Assembly (NCBI RefSeq): GCF_004570525.1
Contig: NZ_SPPZ01000008.1
Coordinates: 1 to 35,429 of the forward strand
Direction: 5' to 3'
Origin: Streptococcus sp. WM07
GTDB lineage: Bacteria; Bacillota; Bacilli; Lactobacillales; Streptococcaceae
DNA length: 35,429 bases
Below, in pieces: positions 26,219 through 34,361 of this stretch. Made by a program: the position numbers and the translations under genes. Below the pieces are notes generated by a model, which saw only the letters and a program-made list of their open reading frames with translations, searched no databases and was not told the origin of the DNA. Each line of letters starts with the position of its first letter. Position 1 is the first letter of the stretch.

Positions 26219-26754
26219 GTAAAGAACTAATACATCGGATTACCTGGAGTCAGGTTTATAATGGGGATGCTTATCTATATGGAACGAGTTTAGTCTTTAC
26301 CGATAGAGGTGTGTCTTTTGAAAATGGTGTAATGGCTTCAGGCAAGGTCATTTGCCGGTTTTATTCCTCTACAAATTACCAAGGCAAACGTAGTTCCCCA
26401 GCTTTGCCTCTTCTTGTTCCAGGCCATCGTTATCGGATTGAAATTGCTATTGAAACTAAACCAGAGGGACGCTTTTTTCTAGAATTTGCTTATTTTAACC
26501 GTCAAGGAGAGCAGATTGGTTTTGAAGTATTACGGACTTATCAAGATTATATTCATTATCCAATTGATGCTTTTACCTACTTAGTTACGATTAGAAGTGC
26601 AGGAGCGAGTCAGCTTTTATTTGAAGGTTTTTCAATTTATGCGATGGAGGAGGCGGATCCTTTTAAATTGGATAAACCACTGGAAAAGCGTTATCTCTCT
26701 CATCAGCTTCCAAGTGATTTGGACCTAGTCCAAAATCTTATTAAAACCATCTAA
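26215..26754 (+). CDS. asp3: Accessory Sec protein Asp3 (Gap3)
   Basis: 179 aa from the ATG at 26215, which overlaps the asp2 stop and has GGAAGG eight bases upstream; a longer frame reaching back into asp2 has no such support. The protein is beta-strand rich (VICRFYSSTNYQGKRSSP near 44, then RYRIEIAIE and GRFFLEFAYF), fitting the carbohydrate-binding-module fold of Asp3. It binds the serine-rich region and links Asp1 and Asp2 to SecA2. The C-terminal KRYLSHQLPSDLDL segment is typical. It is followed by a five-codon minicistron and secA2. Confidence 0.92.
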   Translation: MSKELIHRITWSQVYNGDAYLYGTSLVFTDRGVSFENGVMASGKVICRFYSSTNYQGKRSSPALPLLVPGHRYRIEIAIETKPEGRFFLEFAYFNRQGEQIGFEVLRTYQDYIHYPIDAFTYLVTIRSAGASQLLFEGFSIYAMEEADPFKLDKPLEKRYLSHQLPSDLDLVQNLIKTI

Positions 26755-26771
26755 TGAATGAAACTGTATGA
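26754..26771 (+). promoter_or_regulatory. Five-codon minicistron bridging asp3 and secA2
   Basis: ATG-AAT-GAA-ACT-GTA-TGA begins within the asp3 stop (TAATG) and its TGA overlaps the secA2 ATG (ATGA). No good ribosome-binding site precedes secA2, so this could hand ribosomes from asp3 to secA2. Function is inferred. Confidence 0.45.
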
Positions 26772-29149
26772 AAGAAAGAAAATCATTATTAAATACTTTG
26801 AAGTTAGGTGAACTTCGACGTTTGCTGCAAGAAATTAATGATCTAGCAGAAGAAATGGAAGTTCTAACAGATCAAGAATTAGGTCAGTTAACGAATATTT
26901 TTCGCCAACGTCTCCAAGATGGAGAGCAGTTAGACGATTTATTGGTAGAAGCTTTTGCGGCTATGCGGGAAGCTAGTCGTCGTGTATTGGGATTGTTTCC
27001 TTTTGATGTTCAGATTATGGGAGCGATTGCCCTTCATCAAGGCTATGTTGCTGAGATGAAGACAGGGGAGGGGAAGACCTTAACAGCAACGCTTCCTCTT
27101 TATTTAAATGCCCTGGAAAATCAGGGAGCCATTTTAGTAACAACAAATGATTATTTAGCAAGACGTGATGCCCAGGAAATGGGACCAGTCTTTGAGTTCA
27201 TGGGCTTGTCAGTAGGAGTGGGTGTTTTTTCAGAGGAAGAAGACCCTGATGTTGAAGATAAACGAGCAGTCTATGCAGCAGATGTAACCTATACAACGAG
27301 TACAGCTCTAGGATTTGATTATTTAGCGGATAATCTTGCTGCTGATGCTAAGGATAAATTTTTACGTCCGTTTCACTATGTTATTGTAGATGAGGCAGAT
27401 GCAGTGTTATTGGATGCAGCGCAAACACCTTTGATTATTTCAGGTTCTCCTCGAGTTCAATCCAATCTTTACCATGCAGCAAACCAGTTTGTATTGACCT
27501 TACAAAAAGGAAGAGAATTTCAGCATTTAAGAGAAGACAAAGCCGTTTTTTTAACGCAACATGGAATTCGATATGCCCAAGAGTATTTTGATATTCCAAA
27601 TCTCTATCAGGACGATTACTTTGAATTAAATCGGCATATCCAGTTAGCTCTAAGAGCTCATCATCTCTATAAAAAAGATATCGACTATGTTGTTGCTGAT
27701 CGTGAGATTAAATTGTTGGACAATCGTACAGGGCGTGTCTTGGAAGGAACAAGACTCCAATCAGGAATACATCAAGCCTTAGAAGCTAAAGAAGAGGTTC
27801 CAATTAGCAAGGATTCACGTTCGGTGGCTTCGGTTACCTATCAGAGTTTGTTTAATATGTTTCCACGAATTGCAGGGATGACAGGAACTGGTAAAATTGC
27901 AGAAGATGAGTTGATTCAAACTTACAAGCTACCGGTTGTTGTTATTCCGACGAATTTACCGATTCAGCGAGTGGACTATCCAGATAAGATTTATGTGACG
28001 CTTCCTGAAAAACTACAGGCAACTTTAGAATATGTGAAAGAACTTCATCAGCGCCAACAGCCGATTTTATTGATTTCGGGAACAGTTGATATTGCTGAAA
28101 TTTATTCGCGAATGTTACTTCAAGAAGGAATTCCACATAGTGTTTTAACCGCTAAAAATGTCGCTAAAGAGGCTCAGATTATTAAAGAAGCAGGTCAGTT
28201 GGGGGCAGTGACAGTTGCAACTTCGTTGGCGGGACGGGGAACCGATATTAAATTGGGAACTGGAGTAGCTGAGCTTGGTGGTCTTGCAGTCATTGGAACC
28301 GAACGGATGCCAAACAGTCGAATTGATTGGCAGCTCAGAGGCCGTGCTGGCCGTCAGGGTGATCCAGGGCTAAGCCAGTTCTTTGTATCTTTGGAAGATG
28401 AATTGGTGATCGAATATGGTGGAAAAGGTGTGCAGCGTTATTTTGAAAAGAATAATCATAGCAACCGTTCTAATTTTGGGGAGCCACTCAGATCCTCTCG
28501 TTTTAAACGTGTTTTGCAACATGCTCAAGAAAAAAGTGAGGATAATGCTAGAAGTGCTCGCCAAGCGACAATTCGATTCGATGAAAGTTTACGCATTCAA
28601 CGCGAGAAAATCTATCATTTGCGAGATGAGTTGATTTATAATGAGATAGATCTTTCAGATAAGATTGATCATATCTTTTTAGAAGTGATTAGGGCCTTTG
28701 TTACAGAAAATCCAGAGATAAGTAATCAGGATTTCCGCCGCTATATTCTAGAAAATTATAGTTACCAGAATCAGTCAGATCTGTTTACGGCCGATTTAAA
28801 AACGGAGCAAGATCGTAGCGACTATTTGTGGAATTTGTATCAGGCAGAATTGGCCCAAAAATCCCAGCAATTAGAGACTGAGAAAAAGATGGAAGAGTTT
28901 TTACGTCTTGCTGTTTTACGGGCGATTGATGAAGCCTGGATTGAACAAGTAGATACTTTGCAACAATTAAAGAACTTTGTTCCCATGAGGCAGTTAGCTC
29001 AGAGAGATTCCACAGCAGAGTATTTTCGAGAGTCTTTGGAATCCTATAATCAGATGACTCATCGCATTAAAGAGAGTATCGTACGCCATGTGATGCTCAG
29101 CTCCGTTGAATCAGATAAAGAGGCTGGTTACACGATTTACTTTGTATAA
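26768..29149 (+). CDS. secA2: Accessory Sec ATPase SecA2
   Basis: A 793-aa SecA-family motor. Walker A is MKTGEGKT at 97-104, the DEAD motif is VDEAD at 207-211, and the later helicase motifs TSLAGRGTDIKLG and RIDWQLRGRAGRQGD are present. It lacks the Cys-rich zinc-binding C-terminal tail of housekeeping SecA and is shorter, both typical of SecA2. It drives export of the glycosylated adhesin through SecY2 with Asp1-3. There is no Shine-Dalgarno-like sequence at the usual place; translation probably depends on coupling to asp3. Confidence 0.96.
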   Translation: MKERKSLLNTLKLGELRRLLQEINDLAEEMEVLTDQELGQLTNIFRQRLQDGEQLDDLLVEAFAAMREASRRVLGLFPFDVQIMGAIALHQGYVAEMKTGEGKTLTATLPLYLNALENQGAILVTTNDYLARRDAQEMGPVFEFMGLSVGVGVFSEEEDPDVEDKRAVYAADVTYTTSTALGFDYLADNLAADAKDKFLRPFHYVIVDEADAVLLDAAQTPLIISGSPRVQSNLYHAANQFVLTLQKGREFQHLREDKAVFLTQHGIRYAQEYFDIPNLYQDDYFELNRHIQLALRAHHLYKKDIDYVVADREIKLLDNRTGRVLEGTRLQSGIHQALEAKEEVPISKDSRSVASVTYQSLFNMFPRIAGMTGTGKIAEDELIQTYKLPVVVIPTNLPIQRVDYPDKIYVTLPEKLQATLEYVKELHQRQQPILLISGTVDIAEIYSRMLLQEGIPHSVLTAKNVAKEAQIIKEAGQLGAVTVATSLAGRGTDIKLGTGVAELGGLAVIGTERMPNSRIDWQLRGRAGRQGDPGLSQFFVSLEDELVIEYGGKGVQRYFEKNNHSNRSNFGEPLRSSRFKRVLQHAQEKSEDNARSARQATIRFDESLRIQREKIYHLRDELIYNEIDLSDKIDHIFLEVIRAFVTENPEISNQDFRRYILENYSYQNQSDLFTADLKTEQDRSDYLWNLYQAELAQKSQQLETEKKMEEFLRLAVLRAIDEAWIEQVDTLQQLKNFVPMRQLAQRDSTAEYFRESLESYNQMTHRIKESIVRHVMLSSVESDKEAGYTIYFV

Positions 29150-29159
29150 GGGAGGTACT

Positions 29160-30665
29160 ATGACCGTTTATAGCATAAATCTTGGGATCGGTTGGGCAAG
29201 CAGTGGGGTTGAGTATGCTCAAGCCTATCGTGCAAAGATTTTTCGAGAATTACAGCTTCCGGCCAAGTTTATTTTTACAGATTTTTTTCAAACGGAGAAT
29301 TTACAACATTTTACTTCGAATATTGGATTTAACGATGAAGAAGTTCTATGGTTGTATTCCTTTTTTACAGATCTTAGGATAGCACCCACCAGCTATCGAA
29401 AGGAAGCATTGGAAGAGACTTTCTCAGATCCAGTAGAGAGAACGGAAGTTGGTCATCAATTAATTCGCTATTATTTTAAAAATGACTACTATATTAATGC
29501 CAGTCTTTGCGGAGAACAGCAGCAATTTGTTCAACGAGTGGAATACGTAGCTAAGGGAAAATTAATTCGTAAGGATTATTATAGCTATACACGTATGTTC
29601 AGTGAGTTTTATGCTCCTCAAAATGATCAACCTCAGTTGTACCAACGCCATTTTTTTAATGAAGATGGTAGTTTAGCCTATGAAGAGCTTGTTCAGGAAG
29701 ATACCAGTGTTTTTCGATTTTCAGATCGAATCTTAGTAGGAAAAGAAGCACTAGTGGCGGAGATGTTGGATCGACTAAAGTTACAATCGAATGATTTGTT
29801 ATTGCTAGATCGAGCGACAGGGATTGGACAGGCTGTTTTTGCACATAAAGGAGCTGCAAAATTAGCAGTTGTTATCCATGCAGAACATTATAACGCTAAA
29901 AGTAGTGACGACTACAATATTCTATGGAATAACTACTATGAATATCAATTTACCAACGCTCATTTGGTAGACGCTTTTATTACTTCTACTCAAAAACAAA
30001 AAGAGGTATTGGAGCAGCAATTCCAAACTTATACCAAGCAACAACCGCGTATTTATGCCATCCCAGTTGGGAGCTTGGCGAAGCTACAGTATCCTCAAAA
30101 ATCAAGACAGCTTTATAGTTTGATGACCAGTTCCCGTTTGGCTAGTGAGAAGCATATTGATTGGCTTGTTTCAGCTGTTATTGAAGCTCAGCGTGATCTT
30201 CCGAATTTGGTATTTGATATTTATGGTGAAGGGGGAGAACGTCGGAAACTGACTGAGATGATTGAAAAGGCTCAAGCTCAAGATTTTATTCGTTTGAAAG
30301 GACACCAAAATCTAGCGGATGTTTATCAGAATTACGAGATTTACCTAACCGCTTCGACCAGTGAAGGATTTGGTCTGACCTTAATGGAAGCCGTTGGTTC
30401 AGGGCTACCGTTGATTGGTTTGGATGTTCCGTATGGGAATCAAACCTTTGTGGAAGATGGGAAAAATGGTTATCTAATTCCTCGTCCTGAGGCAGATGAT
30501 GTAGCCTATATGACCCAGCAGTTTGCTCAAAAAATAAGGGATTATTACCAAGCAGCTAGGCAAGAAGAGGCTCAACTTCAGTCTTATCAGATTGCTGGAG
30601 CTTTCTTACATGAATATGTGGCTGGTTATTGGTCTCAGTTTGTGAAGGAGATGTGTCATGATTAA
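29160..30665 (+). CDS. gtfA: Adhesin O-GlcNAc transferase catalytic subunit GtfA (Gtf1)
   Basis: 501 aa from the ATG at 29160 with GGGAGG just upstream; an earlier in-frame ATG lies inside secA2. N-terminus MTVYSINLGIGWASSGVEYA is the GtfA hallmark. A beta-sheet insertion (about 60-190) binds GtfB. The GT4-type catalytic motif E-x7-E is seen in SEGFGLTLMEAVGSG near 420. GtfA with GtfB adds the first GlcNAc from UDP-GlcNAc to Ser/Thr of the adhesin in the cytosol. Its end overlaps the gtfB start by eight bases. Confidence 0.95.
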   Translation: MTVYSINLGIGWASSGVEYAQAYRAKIFRELQLPAKFIFTDFFQTENLQHFTSNIGFNDEEVLWLYSFFTDLRIAPTSYRKEALEETFSDPVERTEVGHQLIRYYFKNDYYINASLCGEQQQFVQRVEYVAKGKLIRKDYYSYTRMFSEFYAPQNDQPQLYQRHFFNEDGSLAYEELVQEDTSVFRFSDRILVGKEALVAEMLDRLKLQSNDLLLLDRATGIGQAVFAHKGAAKLAVVIHAEHYNAKSSDDYNILWNNYYEYQFTNAHLVDAFITSTQKQKEVLEQQFQTYTKQQPRIYAIPVGSLAKLQYPQKSRQLYSLMTSSRLASEKHIDWLVSAVIEAQRDLPNLVFDIYGEGGERRKLTEMIEKAQAQDFIRLKGHQNLADVYQNYEIYLTASTSEGFGLTLMEAVGSGLPLIGLDVPYGNQTFVEDGKNGYLIPRPEADDVAYMTQQFAQKIRDYYQAARQEEAQLQSYQIAGAFLHEYVAGYWSQFVKEMCHD

Positions 30666-31971
30666 ATTATATGACCGACTGACTCAAGATAGTTTAGATT
30701 TAGAATATTCCCTACAAACGGCGGGATTTGAGGGAACTGGGGTTGTTTTACAGGATGATGGTTTTTTACCAAATGGTTTGACATCTCCATTTGAGTTCTT
30801 TGCGGGTCAGGAAAAAGAGACCCCGTCTCCTCTTTATTTCAATGAAGTTGAAGTACCAGCTTATTGGCAGATTACGGGTACAAATCAACAAGGAGAAATT
30901 TGGGATTATGGTCAAAAGAAAGCTATTATTTTTTATCATGAGCCCAAACACCTACGTTTGGTGAAAACGGTGGAGTGGTTGGATACTGGAGGAAAGGTTA
31001 GGCAATCGGATCATTACAATCAATATGGCCGTCTTTTTGCGAAAACCTACTTTAATAGCCAACAGGAGCCAACCCATAAACACTATTTTGATTCGTATCA
31101 GCGACCTTATTTTATGGAAAATTTTGTGACTGGGGATATGACCTTGGATTGGCGAGGAAAAACGTATTACTTTGCTAAAAAGGTTGATTTTTATTTGTTT
31201 TATCTTCGGAATTCGGGTCTAGACCTATCTCAAATTTATTATAATTCTTTAGGAATGCCCTTTTTGTTGGCCTACTATTTGGGAGGAGAAGGGCAAGATG
31301 TTCTCTTTTGGCAGGAAGATATGGGAGAGCAGATTCCGGGGAATATGCAGCTGCTTCTTAATGGAAATATCCAGCGTTCCACCCGTGTCATCGTTCAAAA
31401 AAGAGAATCGTATAATCGGTTGATGGACTTAGCCAATCCAGAGCAGAAAGAAAAAATTGATTTCTTAAGTTACCTGTATCCAAGTCTGAGGGAAAATGAA
31501 GACCGTAAGGAGATACTGATTTTAACGAACACAGATCAATTACAAGGATTAGCAACTCTGATAGCAGAATTACCAGACTATCATTTTCATATTGCAGCCT
31601 TGACTGAGATGTCTCAACAATTAGTAAAGTATGCAGAGAATTCAAACGTTTCTCTTTATCCTAATGCTGGTTTTACTCAGATTCAACAGTTATTTGCTTC
31701 TTGCGATATTTACTTGGATATTAATCATGGATCGGAGATCATGGCTGCTGTTCGGACAGCTTTTGAATCGAATCTTTTGATTCTAGCTTTTGATAATACT
31801 TGTCACCACCATGAGTTTTTAGTAGCTGAGGCTATTTTTGATCATAGGCAGCCAAGTCAATTAGCAGCTTGGCTCAACCAGCGAACGACTTGGGCAGATA
31901 CCGTCCAAGAACAACGCTCTCAAAAAGGGTATGTCGGTGTTCAAGACTACCAGTTGAAATTGAAAGGATGA
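30658..31971 (+). CDS. gtfB: Adhesin O-GlcNAc transferase co-subunit GtfB (Gtf2)
   Basis: A 437-aa protein with the same general GT-B layout as GtfA but no E-x7-E motif, so it is not expected to catalyse by itself. GtfB stabilises GtfA and holds the partly glycosylated Ser-rich polypeptide. Recognisable stretches are MIKLYDRLTQDSLDLEYSL at the start and FASCDIYLDINHGSEI near 343, followed by CHHHEFL. The start lies inside the gtfA end and has AAGGAG upstream, so the two subunits are made together. Confidence 0.94.
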   Translation: MIKLYDRLTQDSLDLEYSLQTAGFEGTGVVLQDDGFLPNGLTSPFEFFAGQEKETPSPLYFNEVEVPAYWQITGTNQQGEIWDYGQKKAIIFYHEPKHLRLVKTVEWLDTGGKVRQSDHYNQYGRLFAKTYFNSQQEPTHKHYFDSYQRPYFMENFVTGDMTLDWRGKTYYFAKKVDFYLFYLRNSGLDLSQIYYNSLGMPFLLAYYLGGEGQDVLFWQEDMGEQIPGNMQLLLNGNIQRSTRVIVQKRESYNRLMDLANPEQKEKIDFLSYLYPSLRENEDRKEILILTNTDQLQGLATLIAELPDYHFHIAALTEMSQQLVKYAENSNVSLYPNAGFTQIQQLFASCDIYLDINHGSEIMAAVRTAFESNLLILAFDNTCHHHEFLVAEAIFDHRQPSQLAAWLNQRTTWADTVQEQRSQKGYVGVQDYQLKLKG

Positions 31972-31980
31972 GGCGATTTC

Positions 31981-32148
31981 ATGGCAAAAGAAAATCCACT
32001 TCTGAACGAAGATATTGAAAAACGAATTCAAGATGTTCGCTATGAGAAGGGAGAGAGTGAAAAAAGTCGACGGTCTATGTTTTATATCGTTATTGTCTGC
32101 TTAGTCACCCTATCTGTTATTTTATCTTTGTTACGTTACTTAGGTTAA
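31981..32148 (+). CDS. asp4: Accessory Sec small membrane protein Asp4
   Basis: A 55-aa protein: a charged N-terminal half (MAKENPLLNEDIEKRIQD, then YEKGESEKSRR) followed by one membrane helix (FYIVIVCLVTLSVILSLL). The GGATGAGG site precedes it and it starts nine bases after gtfB. Size, topology and position fit Asp4, a SecE-like helper of SecY2 in some streptococci. It closes the operon; a terminator follows. No second small membrane protein (Asp5, SecG-like) is found before that terminator. Confidence 0.8.
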   Translation: MAKENPLLNEDIEKRIQDVRYEKGESEKSRRSMFYIVIVCLVTLSVILSLLRYLG

Positions 32149-32171
32149 CTATTTCTTGTACTAGAGATGAA

Positions 32172-32209
32172 GGTTCGGCCGTTCATTTACAGAATGGCTG
32201 GGCCTTTTT
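32172..32209 (+). terminator. Terminator of the accessory Sec operon
   Basis: A 13-bp stem with several G-U pairs joins GGTTCGGCCGTTC to GAATGGCTGGGCC around a 7-nt loop, followed by five T. Confidence 0.8.
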
Positions 32210-32235
32210 GGAATGTATTTCTTTTTAAAACTTCA

Positions 32236-32244
32236 TGGTATAAT
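32236..32244 (+). promoter_or_regulatory. Extended -10 promoter of the DUF308/papain-like gene
   Basis: TGGTATAAT combines the TGn extension with a consensus TATAAT (32239-32244), 31 bp before the ATG. No clear -35. Confidence 0.7.
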
Positions 32245-32274
32245 GGGCTAATCAATAGGATTATGGGAGGTTGT

Positions 32275-33567
32275 ATGAAACGAATTGCTAACTTGGGTCA
32301 GGGAGGACGTAAGGCCCTGGTGGAAGGGATTATTGTTATCCTACTGGGGATCTTTTTAATAATCTGGGGACAGATGGTACCCAAAGTGGGATACCAGTTA
32401 TTTTCCTTATATATATTTTTATCTGCCTTGTGGACGCTGATTAACCGTTGGACTGGGCGTAAGGATATTCAAGAGAATCTTTGGATTACTTTGGGAAAAC
32501 TGGTGGTTTCCGTAGTTCTAGGTGAAATAGCTATTTTAGAGGATATGGCGGTGTACCTGTTGGTCTATGCTATTGCTGTCTATCAAATTTTTACAGGTGT
32601 CGTCAACTTGGTGACTTGGTGGCTTTATCGTCAAAATGGCATTCCCAAACGTTTCCGTTATTTGACAGATGGTTTAATCATGACAGGTTTTGGGGTCTGG
32701 AGTTTGTCTCCTTACCATGATGCAAATGAATTTCAACTCCTACTTTTAGGTTGGTATCTGGTGACTTTTGGAATAACACGGTTACGGGATGGACTTTTCT
32801 TTGAAAAGGAAATGAAGCAGAACAATTTAAAACGTCGTGTGCGGGTAACCTTGCCTATTTTTATTACAGCACTAGTTCCAGCTGCAACGCTCAATAAGCT
32901 TAATGAATTTTTACAAGAAAATACGGAGGAGACTGCAGCAGAAGTCTATAACCGATCCAAGGAGGAGAAATCCGGTCAAATTGAGGTATTTATTCATACA
33001 GCTCAAACCAACTTCTTTGCGGCAGTGGGGCATGTGGACTTGTGTTATCAAGGGCGCGTGATTTCCTATGGCTCTTATGATCCGTCATCTGAACGATTGT
33101 TTGGGATGGTCGGTGATGGAGTTCTTTATAAGTGCGATCGTGAGGCCTATATTGAGTTGTGTAAGCGAGAGAGTCAAAAAACCTTGTTTGGTTATGAAAT
33201 TGATTTGACCGCAGAGCAAGAAAAAGCTGTTCAAGCTTACCTAGCTGATTTAGATACGATATTGGTACCGTGGGAACCGGATGCTGCTATGGTGAAAAAA
33301 GAAGATGGTCAGGAAGATTATACCTATGCTTACAAGATTCGCCATGAAACGAATGGTGACCTTTACAAGTTTACGGAATCGAAGTTTAAATCCTATTTTG
33401 TTTTAAGTACCAATTGTGCGCTTTTGGCGGATTCGATTGTTGGTCAGGCTGGGACAGATATTCTGAGTCCCAAAGGATTTATTGCACCTGGAACCTATCA
33501 AGAATACCTAGATACTGAATTTGAGAAACCGCATAGCATGGTCGTTGCAAAAAATGTTTATGCATAG
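32275..33567 (+). CDS. DUF308 membrane protein with a C-terminal papain-like domain
   Basis: 430 aa from the ATG at 32275, with GGGAGG at 32265-32270. The first 175 residues hold about six membrane helices in the HdeD/DUF308 pattern. A basic linker (KQNNLKRRVRV) leads to a soluble C-terminal domain of about 230 residues. That domain begins with IEVFIHTAQTNF and has AAVGHVDLCYQG (H253) and later LSTNCALLADSI (C381). A His before a Cys, each in such settings, is the order in circularly permuted papain-like (YiiX-type NlpC/P60) domains. I infer a cysteine hydrolase or ligand-binding domain attached to a membrane anchor. DUF308 proteins are linked to acid or envelope stress in other bacteria. The role here is not known. 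Confidence 0.72.
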   Translation: MKRIANLGQGGRKALVEGIIVILLGIFLIIWGQMVPKVGYQLFSLYIFLSALWTLINRWTGRKDIQENLWITLGKLVVSVVLGEIAILEDMAVYLLVYAIAVYQIFTGVVNLVTWWLYRQNGIPKRFRYLTDGLIMTGFGVWSLSPYHDANEFQLLLLGWYLVTFGITRLRDGLFFEKEMKQNNLKRRVRVTLPIFITALVPAATLNKLNEFLQENTEETAAEVYNRSKEEKSGQIEVFIHTAQTNFFAAVGHVDLCYQGRVISYGSYDPSSERLFGMVGDGVLYKCDREAYIELCKRESQKTLFGYEIDLTAEQEKAVQAYLADLDTILVPWEPDAAMVKKEDGQEDYTYAYKIRHETNGDLYKFTESKFKSYFVLSTNCALLADSIVGQAGTDILSPKGFIAPGTYQEYLDTEFEKPHSMVVAKNVYA

Positions 33568-33572
33568 CATGG

Positions 33573-33592
33573 AGGCCTGAAAGGGCCTTTTT
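33573..33592 (+). terminator. Terminator after the DUF308/papain-like gene
   Basis: AGGCC pairs with GGCCT (short stem, 6-nt loop), followed by five T. Confidence 0.6.
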
Positions 33593-33623
33593 GATATTTT
33601 CAATAATTTTTTCATAGATAGCA

Positions 33624-33652
33624 TTGCTATTATAGACCATTTGGTCTATAAT
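33624..33652 (+). promoter_or_regulatory. Promoter of the tetR-DUF308 pair
   Basis: -35 TTGCTA (33624-33629), 17-bp spacer, -10 TATAAT (33647-33652). The spacer and -10 are filled by the operator palindrome. Confidence 0.75.
33629..33652. promoter_or_regulatory. TetR-family operator palindrome
   Basis: ATTATAGACCA and TGGTCTATAAT are perfect 11-bp inverted arms with a 2-bp centre. TAGACC/GGTCTA arms are typical of TetR-type repressors. It covers the -10 box, so binding should block transcription of the regulator and the gene behind it. Confidence 0.8.
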
Positions 33653-33674
33653 AATTAAAGATAAGGAGACTATA

Positions 33675-34298
33675 TTGAAGAAAGCAGAGAAAACACAGCT
33701 GATGCGGGGGCGAATCCTTCAGGGAGCCATCCAAGAAATTGCAAACTCTGGATATCAAGGATTTCGTATCAATCAATTGTGTAAGACGCACAGCATTTCC
33801 AAAGGAAGTCTCTATCATCTATTTTCCAACAAGGATCAGTTATATCTAGCCTGTGTCGAGGAAAGCTTCACGAAACTATTTCAGTTTTTAGGAGTAGATT
33901 GGGAGTTGATTCCAAGTTTATCAGACTATCTTCAAAGTCGTTTGAGGTTCTATCAGGCCTATCCCCATCATTCTCAGGTTTTCTTGGAGGCCTTGCTTTA
34001 TAAAGGGAGTCAGGTAGAAAAGGAGATTCAGAGATTTCGAGATGAGTTTGATCTCTTTAATCAGGCTGTCGCAAGGCGCTTAATTACGGAGTATAAGCTG
34101 AAAGATGGCGTGACTGAAGAGCAGGCTTTGGCTTATCTAGATATGATTCAAAAGTTATTTCGCACCTACTATCTGACTCTTCAAGAAGTAGATTCAGAAT
34201 TGGTGAATAGTCAGATTTACGAAGATCACTTGCAGGAAATTTTAGGGTATATGGTTTTTGGAATTGTCGACCAAGAGTCATCACTAAAAGACAGCTAG
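33675..34298 (+). CDS. TetR/AcrR family transcriptional regulator
   Basis: 207 aa from a TTG start at 33675, six bases after AAGGAG; the next in-frame ATG (33699) would cut the helix before the DNA-binding domain. The helix-turn-helix lies at about 28-50 (FRINQLCKTHSISKGSLYHLFSNKDQLY), written here only as its key parts: the SKGSLYHLF recognition helix is typical. The rest is an all-helical ligand-binding and dimer domain. A palindrome in its promoter suggests that it represses itself. It is followed 63 bp later by a DUF308 gene on the same strand, its likely target. The ligand is not known. Confidence 0.9.
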   Translation: MKKAEKTQLMRGRILQGAIQEIANSGYQGFRINQLCKTHSISKGSLYHLFSNKDQLYLACVEESFTKLFQFLGVDWELIPSLSDYLQSRLRFYQAYPHHSQVFLEALLYKGSQVEKEIQRFRDEFDLFNQAVARRLITEYKLKDGVTEEQALAYLDMIQKLFRTYYLTLQEVDSELVNSQIYEDHLQEILGYMVFGIVDQESSLKDS

Positions 34299-34361
34299 GA
34301 CTGATTGTTCCTTTGGAATGAGCAGTTCGTGTTAATACAAAGATTTACGAGGGTTTTAAGT

